In this document: in pieces, positions 35,157-43,195 of the stretch
Layout: each line of letters begins with the position of its first letter
Position numbering within the stretch: position 1 is the first letter of the stretch
From: Paraburkholderia sp. FT54
Lineage (GTDB): Bacteria; Pseudomonadota; Gammaproteobacteria; Burkholderiales; Burkholderiaceae
Length of the DNA stretch: 64,000 nt
Direction: 5' to 3'
Assembly (NCBI RefSeq): GCF_031585635.1
Contig: NZ_CP134195.1
Coordinates: forward strand, 806,001-870,000
Notes under the pieces: model-generated
The model's database searches: none
Seen by the model: only the letters and a program-made list of their open reading frames with translations
What the model was told of the DNA's origin: nothing
Program-made: the position numbers and the translations under genes

Positions 35157-35656
35157 GCTTGGAGGATCTGATCTACCGGAATCGCAAAAAGCCATCCGGG
35201 GCGTTTGCTACTGCTACACCCGCTACGCCTGCTACACATCGCGGGGTAAGCGGGCTAACTGTAGCAACTGTAGCAACTGTAGCTGTAGCAAAGTCCAGAA
35301 ATCTCGAAGCCGCGAACGACCCCGCGCCGATCCCCGCCGACTGCATCGGCGCATTGCAATCCGCTGATGGCGGGCTGTATCTGCCGTGGGGGCCATACCT
35401 TGCGCCGGACGATGTTCACCAGATGCGCGCCGAGCTGATCGACATGATTGAGACGCTGGCCGACATGGAGCATTGGGACGCTGGTCGTCGCTATGACGTA
35501 CTGACGCGGGCCATACGCGGGCCGCTTGCCGACCTGCTTCCGAACCTTGCGCATTTCAATGAACGGCTGACGGCGGCGCGCGCAGAGGCCGAGGCAAGGG
35601 CGGCATTGGATCGGCGGACGTGGCGACTGGAAGGCTTTGATGATCGGAGGCCATGA
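35153..35656 (+). CDS. Island protein of unknown function spanning a repeat array
   Basis: 167 residues, coupled to the primase-helicase gene by ATGA. The N-terminus is low complexity (ATATPATPATHRGVSG, LTVATVATVAVAKS) because the DNA there carries an array of GCTAC/GTAGC repeats. The rest is a charged helical domain (PYLAPDDVHQMRAELIDMIETLADMEHWDAGRRYDVLTRAI, then NERLTAARAEAEARAALDRRTWRLEGFDDRRP). No known family was recognised. The DNA array inside the gene may matter more than the protein sequence of that part. Confidence 0.7.
   Translation: MSLEDLIYRNRKKPSGAFATATPATPATHRGVSGLTVATVATVAVAKSRNLEAANDPAPIPADCIGALQSADGGLYLPWGPYLAPDDVHQMRAELIDMIETLADMEHWDAGRRYDVLTRAIRGPLADLLPNLAHFNERLTAARAEAEARAALDRRTWRLEGFDDRRP
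35204..35292. repeat. Mirror-spaced inverted array of GCTAC/GTAGC units, candidate origin
   Basis: Four GCTAC units start at 35207, 35213, 35222 and 35231 and four GTAGC units at 35261, 35270, 35279 and 35285. Spacings are 6, 9, 9 and then 9, 9, 6, so the array is a mirror image about position 35248. The 33-base arms (35204-35236, 35260-35292) match at 26 of 33 positions. It lies 50 bases past the end of the primase-helicase gene, where an iteron-type origin could be. Confidence 0.65.
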
Positions 35657-35657
35657 G

Positions 35658-36320
35658 ATGGTGACGAAGAAGAAAGGCGTGCCGCCAGGGAAGCGCGCCG
35701 ATATGACCGTCGAGGCACCCGAAAGCGAATCAAAGCAGAAGGCCATCGCGCGGTTGGCAGGAAGCGCGACATTCCGAGCGGCGGTCACTGAGCGGCAGTT
35801 CATTGGCACGTCGATGGGAGGCTCCGAGCTAGACCTTTTGGACGTAAATGACGCGCTGACGGAACGCTTTCTTAAGGTCACGGAAGAAGGCGACATGACG
35901 ACGCCTGAAGCGATGCTGTTAGCCCAGGCGCACACATGTGAAGCCATCTTTCACGAGTTCGCACGCCGCGCGATCCGCAGCGACACCATGCCCAAGCTGG
36001 AAGCGTATATGCGCATGGCGCTAAAGGCACAGCAGCAATCGGCATCCACGCTGCGGATATTGGGCGAGTTGAAGAGTCCGCGCGCGGTGGCGTTCGTGAA
36101 GCAGCAGAACGTGGGGCATAACGTACAGGTGAATAACGGTATCGAAGGCCGTTCCGCACCCGCACGCGCGCAGGAGGAACGCGGCGACGAATCGAACGAA
36201 CTATTGGAGCATCAACATGGCGAATGGCTGGACAGAGGAGCGGCGGGCGAAGCAGCGGGAAGCGATAAAGCGCTGGCGACCGTGGGAACGGTCAAGCGGG
36301 CCGACGAGCGACGAGGGTAA
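35658..36320 (+). CDS. Conserved island protein, unknown function
   Basis: 220 residues from the ATG seven bases after GGAGG; the frame is open a little further upstream. A helical middle (TTPEAMLLAQAHTCEAIFHEFARRAIRS, KLEAYMRMALKAQQQSASTLRILGELKSPR) and the AFVKQQNVGHNVQVNNG segment match a family of hypothetical proteins common in proteobacterial prophages and islands, to my recollection usually placed just upstream of the small gene that follows here. The function is unknown; a DNA-packaging or regulatory link has been suggested only by position. The 3' end overlaps the next gene by 104 bases in another frame. Confidence 0.75.
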   Translation: MVTKKKGVPPGKRADMTVEAPESESKQKAIARLAGSATFRAAVTERQFIGTSMGGSELDLLDVNDALTERFLKVTEEGDMTTPEAMLLAQAHTCEAIFHEFARRAIRSDTMPKLEAYMRMALKAQQQSASTLRILGELKSPRAVAFVKQQNVGHNVQVNNGIEGRSAPARAQEERGDESNELLEHQHGEWLDRGAAGEAAGSDKALATVGTVKRADERRG

Positions 36321-36438
36321 GGCCGTGTCATCGCAAAACGCCGTCGTGCATGGCCTACGGGCGCGGGAATGGCTTGCGTACCAGAAGCGCATCAACGACC
36401 TGTTGCGAGCCTGCCGGGAGCGGCTGAAGCGGGTCTGA
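36217..36438 (+). CDS. Small conserved island protein, Trp/Arg-rich
   Basis: 73 residues, very basic. The motif NGWTEERRAKQREAIKRWRPWE with SSGPTSDEGKAVSSQNAVVHG belongs to a small protein family seen in integrated elements of many Proteobacteria, again next to the gene found upstream here. It overlaps that gene's end by 104 bases in the +1-type alternative frame, so both frames are coding. A DNA- or RNA-binding role is guessed from the charge only. A strong terminator follows 30 bases after the stop. Confidence 0.75.
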   Translation: MANGWTEERRAKQREAIKRWRPWERSSGPTSDEGKAVSSQNAVVHGLRAREWLAYQKRINDLLRACRERLKRV

Positions 36439-36468
36439 TGATGCCGATCAGATTTGAATCCGACTACA

Positions 36469-36491
36469 CCCCGCCGAGTGCGGGGTTTTTT
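36469..36491 (+). terminator. Terminator of the element's main operon
   Basis: CCCCGC/GCGGGG stem, 5-base loop, then TTTTTT. It closes the plus-strand gene run that begins with the AlpA-type gene. Confidence 0.85.
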
Positions 36492-36548
36492 CCGTCTCAG
36501 GGAAATATCGGAGACGGCCGTCGGCACTCGAACCGGATTATGCGACCA

Positions 36549-36576
36549 GTACGCGCACGCGCGCGCGCGCGCGTAC
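36549..36576. repeat. 28-bp alternating purine-pyrimidine (CG)n tract
   Basis: From GTAC to GTAC the tract alternates purine and pyrimidine without a break and is almost all CG, with ACCAGT (36545-36550) and ACTGGT (36579-36584) as flanking inverted arms. Such DNA can adopt the Z-form or extrude a cruciform. Confidence 0.7.
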
Positions 36577-36741
36577 CGACTGGTTAATCCGCGAGGCAGC
36601 GGTTTCCACTTTGGTTTCCACGGTTTCGAGGGTTTTGGACACTGCGGTACGCGCGCACGCGAGGCTCTGCTTGAACTTCATATCACGGAAGATCAAGCCT
36701 TCTTGGTATCTGCTTGCCGAACAGAAAGATCCGAACCATCG

Positions 36742-37002
36742 GTGACGCTCGATCAATTCAAGTCACAACTCTCGAAGCTTCTGCGTGACATTCCGCGTGG
36801 TACAACTGCTCACCTCACGGAATTCGCGCTCGCGTATTGGGACGGGCAGCAGGTCATCTACGCTTTTCCCGACAACAACGGCAGCGACCACCTCGAAGAC
36901 CAATTTGACCTCGGCGAGTATGAATGGGCGCACTGGCACGACGAATTCGCCGCTTGGATCGCTCAGCCGGTGTTCAGTGTCAGGCCGGAGGTAGTGAAAT
37001 AG
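36742..37002 (+). CDS. Small acidic protein, unknown
   Basis: 86 residues from a GTG; the open frame extends further upstream but there runs over a terminator and the CG tract, so a short start is preferred. No good ribosome site is seen. The sequence reads like a folded protein (TLDQFKSQLSKLLRDIP, FALAYWDGQQVIYAFPDNNG, YEWAHWHDEFAAWIAQP) and is rich in Trp, Asp and His. It is not recognised. Being past the main terminator of the element it would need its own promoter. Confidence 0.5.
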   Translation: MTLDQFKSQLSKLLRDIPRGTTAHLTEFALAYWDGQQVIYAFPDNNGSDHLEDQFDLGEYEWAHWHDEFAAWIAQPVFSVRPEVVK

Positions 37003-37071
37003 CTTAGGGAGCTTCGCCTCCCGCCTGTCCGTTCAGCTTCAGTGGCCCCGGGTACCGCCGATGATGGCGAT

Positions 37072-37087
37072 GGTTGCAGCTGCAACC
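37072..37087. promoter_or_regulatory. 16-bp palindrome upstream of the YjfB-like gene
   Basis: GGTTGCAGCTGCAACC is a perfect palindrome 80 bases before the start codon at 37168; a possible operator for that gene. Confidence 0.45.
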
Positions 37088-37167
37088 TTTAGGACGAGGG
37101 CAAGTCAATCGTCGGCATAAAACTACGCGCCGTGCTAGCCTGATCGCTTTTCGTTAAAGGAGAGTCT

Positions 37168-37353
37168 ATGAATATCGGCCAAACCGCTAGCAGCGTAGCT
37201 ATGCAGGTCATGGAGCAACCCTCGTCTTTAGCCAACGGTGCGCATGCCTCCTCCCAGCGCGGTGCGCTTGCACTCGTCGAAGCGGAAGTCGCCACCGCGC
37301 CGCAGGTTAGCTCGAATGGCATGGTTGGCAGCATCGTTAATACCTTCGCCTGA
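37168..37353 (+). CDS. YjfB-like putative motility protein
   Basis: 61 residues with an excellent ribosome site (AAAGGAGAG) before the ATG and a perfect terminator directly after. The N-terminus MNIGQTASSVAMQVMEQ, a central LALVEAEVATAP helix and the ending GMVGSIVNTFA follow the pattern of the YjfB family, small proteins ending in G-x-(N/D)T-x-A that are linked to motility by annotation only. No signal peptide or membrane helix. It lies inside the right repeat boundary of the element. Confidence 0.6.
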   Translation: MNIGQTASSVAMQVMEQPSSLANGAHASSQRGALALVEAEVATAPQVSSNGMVGSIVNTFA

Positions 37354-37376
37354 TCGGACATCGAGCAGCAAAAAGA

Positions 37377-37401
37377 AAGGGGCCGTGAGCCCCTTTTTTT
37401 T
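37377..37401. terminator. Terminator after the YjfB-like gene
   Basis: AAGGGGC/GCCCCTT stem, 5-base loop, then eight T in all on the plus strand. A-rich left flank also gives TTTCTTTTT on the minus strand, so it may work both ways. Confidence 0.9.
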
Positions 37402-37529
37402 CAAACACGTCTATCCCAGCAGTTCTCGATCACTTCTTCCGGGCTTAGCTCGAACCTTGCGCCCTCGACAACACTGTTGGAGTAGCGACGCGCCCGATTC
37501 AATGATGCGTCGGCCCGTTCCTGGTTCAC
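37401..37529 (-). CDS. Possible small protein, unknown
   Basis: About 42 residues if the GTG at 37529 is used; the frame stays open to 37769 through the right repeats. NQERADASLNRARRYSNSVVEG and LSPEEVIENCWDRRV look like real protein sequence, and a bidirectional terminator lies right after the stop. There is no clear ribosome site and no family match, so this may be a gene remnant. Confidence 0.25.
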   Translation of the reverse strand: MNQERADASLNRARRYSNSVVEGARFELSPEEVIENCWDRRV

Positions 37530-37713
37530 GGCATCCGCACGACTGGATGGTTTCCAAAACGTGAGGTTTCCACGGAAATGACGGTTCCGGGTTGTCGGCG
37601 GCGCGCATAGAATGGCGCGGCCCAAATGGAGACCGTGCGCTGTTCGATCTAGATTGAACGCGCAGCCAGTCTGCCGGTCAGCCTGTGGATAAGTGGGGTA
37701 GCCGGGAGATAGT
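37402..37713. other. Region between YjfB-like terminator and right attachment repeats
   Basis: Apart from the possible small minus-strand frame above, no gene, promoter or repeat is recognised here. It may be decayed element sequence. Confidence 0.35.
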
Positions 37714-37737
37714 GAGGGGAATTCGGAGGGGAATTCG
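37714..37737 (+). repeat. Tandem 12-bp repeats, candidate right attachment site
   Basis: GAGGGGAATTCG is present twice, back to back, and once at the left boundary (28839). TAGTGAGGGGA at 37710-37720 also matches 28889-28899 beside the integrase start. Confidence 0.5.
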
Positions 37738-37840
37738 AAGTGTGTAATTGCTGGCTCTATGCCTGACAAGGCTTTGCTGTCGATTTACATAGAATGATCG
37801 AGTGAGCGGTTCGCGTTGAACTGACGCAGGTCGTATCTGC

Positions 37841-37880
37841 AACCCCGGCGCTGAGAGGCGGCCGGGGTTGTTTGTTTTTG
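37841..37880 (+). terminator. Hairpin with T-rich tail
   Basis: AACCCCGGC/GCCGGGGTT, 11-base loop, followed by GTTTGTTTTTGG. No plus-strand gene is seen directly upstream; a short transcript from the 37.7 kb area could end here. Confidence 0.6.
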
Positions 37881-38105
37881 GCTCGTGGAACGTCGCGCGA
37901 CCAGATGTTAGCGATGCCGCGGAAAAGAGTTGCAGGGACCTGCAAGATGGCTGCCTATGCTTCGCTCCTTGCTTGCCCCGCCTCGGTGCAAAAACCGGCG
38001 GACGGCCATCATCGCAAAAGCGGAAGTGGACCGTAGCCCGAAGTACTACCCGATATGTGGGATGCGCGTGCAATGAGCGCGACTGGAAAGTCGTCGTCCA
38101 AAAAA

Positions 38106-38130
38106 GAAACCCGGCACGAGGCCGGGTTTC
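38106..38130 (-). terminator. Terminator of the cold-shock gene
   Basis: GAAACCCGGC/GCCGGGTTTC, 5-base loop, followed by TTTTTT on the minus strand. Confidence 0.9.
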
Positions 38131-38152
38131 AAAGGACGGGTATCGACCAGTA

Positions 38153-38359
38153 TCAGGCAGGTGCCTGGATGTTCGATGCCTGTTTGCCTTTCGGGCCTTG
38201 CACGACCTCGAAGGTTACCTTTTGGCCTTCCTTGAGGGTCTTGAACCCATTCATCTGGATGGCCGAGAAGTGTGCAAACAGATCCTCACCACCTTCGTCA
38301 GGCGTGATGAATCCGAAACCTTTTGCGTCATTGAACCATTTGACCGTACCAGTTGCCAT
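38153..38359 (-). CDS. Cold-shock domain protein (CspA/CspD family)
   Basis: 68 residues, an ordinary cold-shock protein with RNP1 GFGFITPD and RNP2-like LFAHFSAI and the start [22 protein letters not shown] lies upstream of the ATG. It binds single-stranded nucleic acid and acts as an RNA chaperone. In related genomes this gene stands between icd and clpS, as here apart from the inserted element, so it is the local core copy (often annotated cspD). A strong terminator follows. Confidence 0.95.
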   Translation of the reverse strand: MATGTVKWFNDAKGFGFITPDEGGEDLFAHFSAIQMNGFKTLKEGQKVTFEVVQGPKGKQASNIQAPA

Positions 38360-38910
38360 TCCAACTTCCCCTGTAACTCATGTCACTACCACGAGCCCTC
38401 GAAAAGCTCGACGACCGCGCGATGCAGTCGCTCCCTCCTCACAAGCTCACCATCGGCATTTTTTCGAAATTATGGCGCAGTGAAAAAAGTGCCAGCTTGA
38501 TTGTTGAGGCTCTTTATTCGGGTGTCAAGAAAATTTTGAGACGTAGTTGTGGCGTTGCAAACAGGCACTTTCCAGGGTTTTTCCCGCTTTCGTTATGTGC
38601 GGTTGCGCAAGCGGGCTGTCTTGAAAAGTCGCATAATCGACTCACGTGCTGTTGTGCGGGTCGCCCTGCTGGCAACGAGGCCGGGCGAGCTGCCTGCCAG
38701 CTACGGCAGGTTGTGCGATACTCGATCCGACTGCGGTGCAACACGGCCGCAAGGCATCACAGGATAGGGGCCGGCTCCGCAATCGGCTCGTCGATTTAAC
38801 GCACGCAGGGCGGGGTATTCACCCATCAGGCGGTAGCGAACGGGCTCACCGGCCGGTCGGCCGGGTTTTGACAGGATTGCGGGCCTGTCCTAGTTGTTTA
38901 GAATGGGTGT
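38360..38910. other. Divergent csp-clpS control region
   Basis: 551 bases with no recognised gene. It must carry the csp promoter with its leader and the clpS-clpA promoter. TTGACA at 38868-38873 is a good -35 box, 17 bases before TAGTTG, with a second candidate TAGAAT at 38899; neither pairing is ideal. Confidence 0.45.
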
Positions 38911-39225
38911 ATGGCGATTATCCCGGACAAGCAGGACGGCACCGTACTGGAGCGGCAGGAGAAAAAGCTCAAGCCGCCATCCATGTACAAGGTGGTGCTG
39001 CTGAACGACGACTTCACGCCAATGGAATTTGTCGTGATGATCGTGCAGGAATATTTCAATAAAGATCGTGAAACCGCAACACAGGTTATGTTGAAGGTGC
39101 ATCGCGAAGGCAGGGGAGTTTGTGGGGTCTATACGCGGGACATCGCGTCGACCAAAGTCGAGCAAGTCGTTACCCACGCACGGCAGGCCGGGCATCCGCT
39201 GCAGTGTGTGATGGAGGAAGCATGA
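38911..39225 (+). CDS. clpS: ATP-dependent Clp protease adaptor
   Basis: 104 residues. The hydrophobic N-degron pocket of ClpS is recognisable in [25 protein letters not shown], and [20 protein letters not shown] and [10 protein letters not shown] complete the core. It delivers N-end-rule substrates to ClpAP. No strong ribosome site is visible before the ATG. Its stop overlaps the clpA start by ATGA. Confidence 0.96.
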   Translation: MAIIPDKQDGTVLERQEKKLKPPSMYKVVLLNDDFTPMEFVVMIVQEYFNKDRETATQVMLKVHREGRGVCGVYTRDIASTKVEQVVTHARQAGHPLQCVMEEA

Positions 39226-41519
39226 TTGCCCAGGAACTGGAAGTCAGCCTGCACATGGCGTTCATGGAAGCACGCCAGGCGCGGCACGAGTTCATAACGG
39301 TCGAACACCTTTTGCTGGCACTGTTGGACAATCCGACAGCGGCGGAGGTGTTGCGTGCATGCGCGGCCAATATCGAGGATCTGCGCCAGAACCTGCGCAA
39401 CTTCATTCATGACAACACGCCGACCGTGCCTGGCACGGACGACGTCGACACGCAGCCCACGCTGGGTTTCCAGCGTGTGATCCAGCGCGCGATCATGCAT
39501 GTGCAATCCACCTCGAATGGCAAGAAGGAAGTGACCGGCGCAAACGTGCTGGTGGCGATCTTCGGCGAGAAGGATTCGCACGCGGTGTACTACCTGCAAC
39601 AGCAGGGCGTGACGCGTCTGGACGTGGTCAACTTCATCTCGCACGGCATCGCCAAGACGAGCAGCACCGACGCCGCGAAAGCGAGCGACGCGAATGCCGA
39701 GTCCGACGAAGCCGCCGCACAGAAGGAAACCCCGCTCGCGCAGTTCACCCAGAACCTGAACCAGATGGCGAAAGACGGCCGCATTGATCCGCTGATCGGA
39801 CGCGAGTCGGAAGTCGAGCGTGTGGTCCAGGTGCTGTGCCGTCGCCGCAAGAACAACCCGCTGCTGGTCGGTGAGGCCGGCGTCGGCAAGACGGCCATTG
39901 CCGAAGGGCTCGCGTGGCGCATTACGCGCGGCGAAGTGCCGGACATTCTGGCGGATGCGCAGGTGTATTCGCTCGACATGGGCGCGCTGCTCGCCGGCAC
40001 CAAGTATCGCGGCGACTTCGAACAGCGTCTGAAGACGGTCCTGAAGGAATTGAAGGAACGTCCGCACGCCATCCTGTTCATCGACGAAATTCATACGCTG
40101 ATCGGCGCAGGCGCTGCGTCGGGCGGCACGCTCGACGCGTCGAATCTGCTCAAGCCAGCGTTGTCGTCGGGCACGTTGAAGTGCATCGGCGCGACCACGT
40201 TCACGGAATATCGCGGCATCTTCGAAAAAGACGCGGCCTTGTCGCGCCGTTTCCAGAAGGTCGACGTGACCGAGCCGACGGTCGAACAGACGGTGGCGAT
40301 CCTGCGTGGCCTGAAGTCGCGTTTCGAAGAGCATCATGGCGTGAAGTATTCGTCGGGCGCGCTGTCGGCGGCGGCTGAGTTGTCGGCACGCTTCATCACG
40401 GATCGTCATCTGCCGGACAAGGCGATCGATGTGATCGACGAAGCGGGCGCCGCGCAACGCATCCTGCCGAAGTCGAAGCAGAAGAAGACCATCGGCAAGA
40501 ACGAGATCGAGGAAATCATCTCGAAGATCGCCCGCGTCCCGCCGCAAAGTGTGTCACAAGACGATCGCAGCAAGCTGCAAACGCTGGATCGCGATCTGAA
40601 GAGCGTGGTGTTCGGGCAGGACCCGGCCATCGACGCGCTGTCGGCCGCGATCAAGATGGCGCGTGCTGGTCTCGGCAAGCTGGACAAGCCGATCGGCGCG
40701 TTCCTGTTCTCCGGCCCGACCGGTGTCGGCAAGACGGAAGTGGCCAAGCAGCTGGCGTTCACGCTGGGCATCGAGCTGATCCGCTTCGACATGTCGGAGT
40801 ACATGGAACGTCATGCGGTCAGCCGGTTGATCGGCGCGCCGCCGGGCTATGTGGGTTTCGATCAGGGCGGCCTGCTGACCGAAGCTGTCACGAAGAAGCC
40901 GCATTGCGTGCTGCTGCTCGACGAAATCGAGAAGGCGCATCCGGACATCTACAACGTGCTGCTGCAGGTCATGGACCACGGCACGCTGACGGACAACAAT
41001 GGCCGCAAAGCGGATTTCCGTAACGTCATCATCATCATGACGACGAACGCGGGCGCCGAGGCAATGGGCAAGTCGGTGATCGGCTTCACGAATCGTCGGG
41101 AAACCGGCGACGAAATGGTCGACATCAAGCGCATGTTCACGCCGGAGTTTCGTAACCGTCTGGACGCGACGATCAGCTTCCGTTCGCTCGATGAGGAAAT
41201 CATCATGCGCGTGGTCGACAAGTTCCTCATGCAGCTGGAAGATCAGTTGCACGAGAAGAAGGTCGATGCGCTCTTCACCGACGCGCTGCGCAAGCATCTC
41301 GCCAAGCACGGTTTCGATCCGTTGATGGGCGCACGACCGATGCAGCGTCTGATCCAGGACACGATCCGTCGTGCACTGGCCGACGAGCTGCTGTTCGGCA
41401 AGCTGATGAACGGCGGCCGCGTATCGGTCGACGTGGATGCGGAAGACAAGGTGCAGTTGACCTTCGACGAGCATCCGGCGCCGCGCAACCCGAATCCGGA
41501 AGCGGTGGAAATCGAGTAA
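39222..41519 (+). CDS. clpA: ATP-dependent Clp protease ATP-binding subunit
   Basis: 765 residues. An N-domain with two repeats (about 1-145) that binds ClpS is followed by two AAA+ modules: Walker [11 protein letters not shown] near 217 with [14 protein letters not shown], and [10 protein letters not shown] near 497 with [13 protein letters not shown]. It unfolds substrates and feeds them to ClpP. Start by ATGA overlap with clpS. The clpP paralogue at 2.8 kb could supply a proteolytic partner, though the main clpP is elsewhere. Confidence 0.97.
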   Translation: MIAQELEVSLHMAFMEARQARHEFITVEHLLLALLDNPTAAEVLRACAANIEDLRQNLRNFIHDNTPTVPGTDDVDTQPTLGFQRVIQRAIMHVQSTSNGKKEVTGANVLVAIFGEKDSHAVYYLQQQGVTRLDVVNFISHGIAKTSSTDAAKASDANAESDEAAAQKETPLAQFTQNLNQMAKDGRIDPLIGRESEVERVVQVLCRRRKNNPLLVGEAGVGKTAIAEGLAWRITRGEVPDILADAQVYSLDMGALLAGTKYRGDFEQRLKTVLKELKERPHAILFIDEIHTLIGAGAASGGTLDASNLLKPALSSGTLKCIGATTFTEYRGIFEKDAALSRRFQKVDVTEPTVEQTVAILRGLKSRFEEHHGVKYSSGALSAAAELSARFITDRHLPDKAIDVIDEAGAAQRILPKSKQKKTIGKNEIEEIISKIARVPPQSVSQDDRSKLQTLDRDLKSVVFGQDPAIDALSAAIKMARAGLGKLDKPIGAFLFSGPTGVGKTEVAKQLAFTLGIELIRFDMSEYMERHAVSRLIGAPPGYVGFDQGGLLTEAVTKKPHCVLLLDEIEKAHPDIYNVLLQVMDHGTLTDNNGRKADFRNVIIIMTTNAGAEAMGKSVIGFTNRRETGDEMVDIKRMFTPEFRNRLDATISFRSLDEEIIMRVVDKFLMQLEDQLHEKKVDALFTDALRKHLAKHGFDPLMGARPMQRLIQDTIRRALADELLFGKLMNGGRVSVDVDAEDKVQLTFDEHPAPRNPNPEAVEIE

Positions 41520-41543
41520 GTTCGAGTCGTCATCGAAAAGCAG

Positions 41544-41574
41544 AACGGCGCGGGTTCAACCCCGCGCCGTTTTC
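41544..41574. terminator. Bidirectional terminator between clpA and dut
   Basis: 11-bp stem AACGGCGCGGG/CCCGCGCCGTT with a 6-base loop, T-rich on the plus side and CTGCTTTT on the minus side. Confidence 0.9.
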
Positions 41575-41641
41575 TTTTGTGCGCTCGGCTATGCTTCGAT
41601 CTACGCCCGCTACATTCGGTAGACCGAAGCAATCGAATCAG

Positions 41642-42088
41642 TCAGTGCTTGCCCGTGCTGCCGAACCCGCCGGCGCCGCGCTCGCTGGTTTCGAAGTCGT
41701 CGACGATATTGAACTCCGCTTGCACGACCGGCACGATCACCAGTTGCGCGAGGCGCTCCATCGGATTCAGCACGAACGTGGTCTCACCACGGTTCCACGT
41801 CGAGATCATCAGTTGACCTTGGTAATCCGAATCGATCAGGCCGACCAGATTGCCCAGCACGATCCCATGCTTATGTCCCAGGCCCGAGCGCGGCAGAATC
41901 AGCGCGGCATAGCCCGGATCGCCGACGTGAATCGCCAGACCCGTCGGCACCAAGGCGGTTTCGCCGGGTTTCAGCGTCAACGGTTCGTCGAGGCACGCGC
42001 GCAGGTCGAGGCCCGCGCTGCCGGTGGTGGCGTAAGCCGGGAGCTGCTCGCGCATGCGCGCGTCGAGGATCTTCAGGTCGAGTTTCAT
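41642..42088 (-). CDS. dut: dUTP diphosphatase
   Basis: 148 residues from MKLDLKILD, a normal length. All trimeric dUTPase motifs are present: [45 protein letters not shown] and the C-terminal [11 protein letters not shown]-loop-like tail. It hydrolyses dUTP to dUMP. It is the last gene of the coaBC-side cluster, 13 bases after the monooxygenase-like gene. Confidence 0.96.
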   Translation of the reverse strand: MKLDLKILDARMREQLPAYATTGSAGLDLRACLDEPLTLKPGETALVPTGLAIHVGDPGYAALILPRSGLGHKHGIVLGNLVGLIDSDYQGQLMISTWNRGETTFVLNPMERLAQLVIVPVVQAEFNIVDDFETSERGAGGFGSTGKH

Positions 42089-42101
42089 GCAGGTTCGAAA
42101 G

Positions 42102-43121
42102 TTAAGGTGCGGGGGCCGGGCGTTCGAGCTGGAACGCATCGGCAAGAAGTTCATAGGAGCGCAAGCGGGCGCGATAGCTGCCCGCCACGGTGAGCACGAT
42201 CAGTTCGTCGGCGTCGAACTGCTCCTGCAAGGCATGCAGCCGCTCAGTGACGGTTTCCGGCGTACCGATAATACTGCGCGGCTTCTCGCGATCGATCACG
42301 AGACGCTCGCGCTCGCCGTACTCCTGCGCGACGCCCTGTTCGATCGTCGGGATCGGTTCGTTCAGGCCATAGGCCATTTGCACGCGGCGCAGATCGACGG
42401 CTTTTTCCAGATCAGCCGCTTCCTGTTCGGTGTCCGCGCAGATCACGAACACGGCGGCTGCCAGATACGGTTGCTGCATATCCTTGCCGGCCTTGAAGCG
42501 CTCACGATACGCATGCGCGACCTGATGCCCGAAATGCGCATTGATGAAGTGCGCAAACGCAAAGGGAATGCCGAGTTGCGCCGCCAGCAAGCCGCCGAAT
42601 TCGCTCGACCCGAGCATCCACACTTGCGGACGCGTGTCGATTTGCGGCTGCAGCAGCACGCCGCTCGCAATGTGATCGGCGGGCAAGGTCCCGTGCATCA
42701 GGCCGAGCAGATCGGCCACCTGCTGCGGAAAAATATCACCGCGATTGTAGTCGCCGGCTGCGACCGCTTGCGCCGTGCGCATGTCGCCGCCCGGTGCGCG
42801 TCCCACGCCCAGATCGATGCGGTTGGGGAACAACGCTTCGAGCATCATGAATTGCTCGGCGACCTTGAACGGGCTGTAGTACGGCAGCATCACGCCGCCG
42901 GAGCCCAGTCGAATGCGCTGGGTCACGCTGCCCAGGCGCGCCAGCATCACCTCGGGGCAGGGGTTCGACACGCCGCGCAGGCCATGATGCTCGGCGCACC
43001 AGTAACGTGTGTAGCCGAGGTCGTCGGCGAGTTGCGCGAGTTCGACCGTGGCGGCAATCGCATCCGCCACCGAGTGCCCGGCGATCACGGGCGTTTGATC
43101 GAGTACGGATAGTCGCGTCAT
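42102..43121 (-). CDS. Luciferase-like flavin monooxygenase family protein
   Basis: 339 residues, bacterial luciferase (LLM) superfamily, closest in feel to the YhbW/alkanal monooxygenase-like group: [84 protein letters not shown] and [15 protein letters not shown]. It would use reduced FMN to oxidise a small molecule; the substrate is unknown. Placed between coaBC and dut on the same strand with a 74-base gap to coaBC. Confidence 0.88.
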   Translation of the reverse strand: MTRLSVLDQTPVIAGHSVADAIAATVELAQLADDLGYTRYWCAEHHGLRGVSNPCPEVMLARLGSVTQRIRLGSGGVMLPYYSPFKVAEQFMMLEALFPNRIDLGVGRAPGGDMRTAQAVAAGDYNRGDIFPQQVADLLGLMHGTLPADHIASGVLLQPQIDTRPQVWMLGSSEFGGLLAAQLGIPFAFAHFINAHFGHQVAHAYRERFKAGKDMQQPYLAAAVFVICADTEQEAADLEKAVDLRRVQMAYGLNEPIPTIEQGVAQEYGERERLVIDREKPRSIIGTPETVTERLHALQEQFDADELIVLTVAGSYRARLRSYELLADAFQLERPAPAP

Positions 43122-43195
43122 GTCAGTACCGCTCCAGATGATTCAATTCGTTAGCGCGACTCGCGGCGACTGCAATGACGCGTCGCCCGCGTGGC

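Larger units (their letters stand above)
28839..37737. mobile_element. P4-like integrated element (satellite-type island) between icd and the csp gene
   Basis: About 8.9 kb bounded by copies of GAGGGGAATTCG (one left, two in tandem right). Contents: tyrosine integrase, two-gene cargo, AlpA-type regulator, HTH protein, CHC2 zinc finger protein, Toprim-DUF3987 primase-helicase, and small orphan genes. All confident genes run on the plus strand, five of them joined by ATGA overlaps. The cargo part is clearly more AT-rich than the chromosome. No capsid, portal, tail, lysis or transfer genes are seen, as in P4-type satellites and related replicative islands. Exact boundaries are inferred from the repeats and could shift by some tens of bases; the region 36.4-37.7 kb is less certainly part of it. 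Confidence 0.75.
37738..38152. other. Intergenic region downstream of the csp gene
   Basis: No gene recognised. Holds a hairpin with T-rich flank at 37841-37880, a 16-bp inverted repeat TTGCAGG-GA-CCTGCAA (37930-37945), and the csp terminator (38106-38130). Confidence 0.45.

Noticed and set aside
36511..36545. tRNA-like sequence (CACTCGAACCGGA) near the (CG)n tract
   Set aside because: Only a T-arm-like string; no cloverleaf can be formed around it.
36454..36741. Long N-terminal extension of the small acidic protein
   Set aside because: It would translate across a perfect terminator and the CG tract, and the residues are low-complexity Arg/Ala; a downstream GTG start is preferred.
36538..36756. 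Minus-strand frame with ETVETKVET repeats
   Set aside because: The repeat reflects a short GGTTTCCAC direct repeat in the DNA; no ribosome site or family match.
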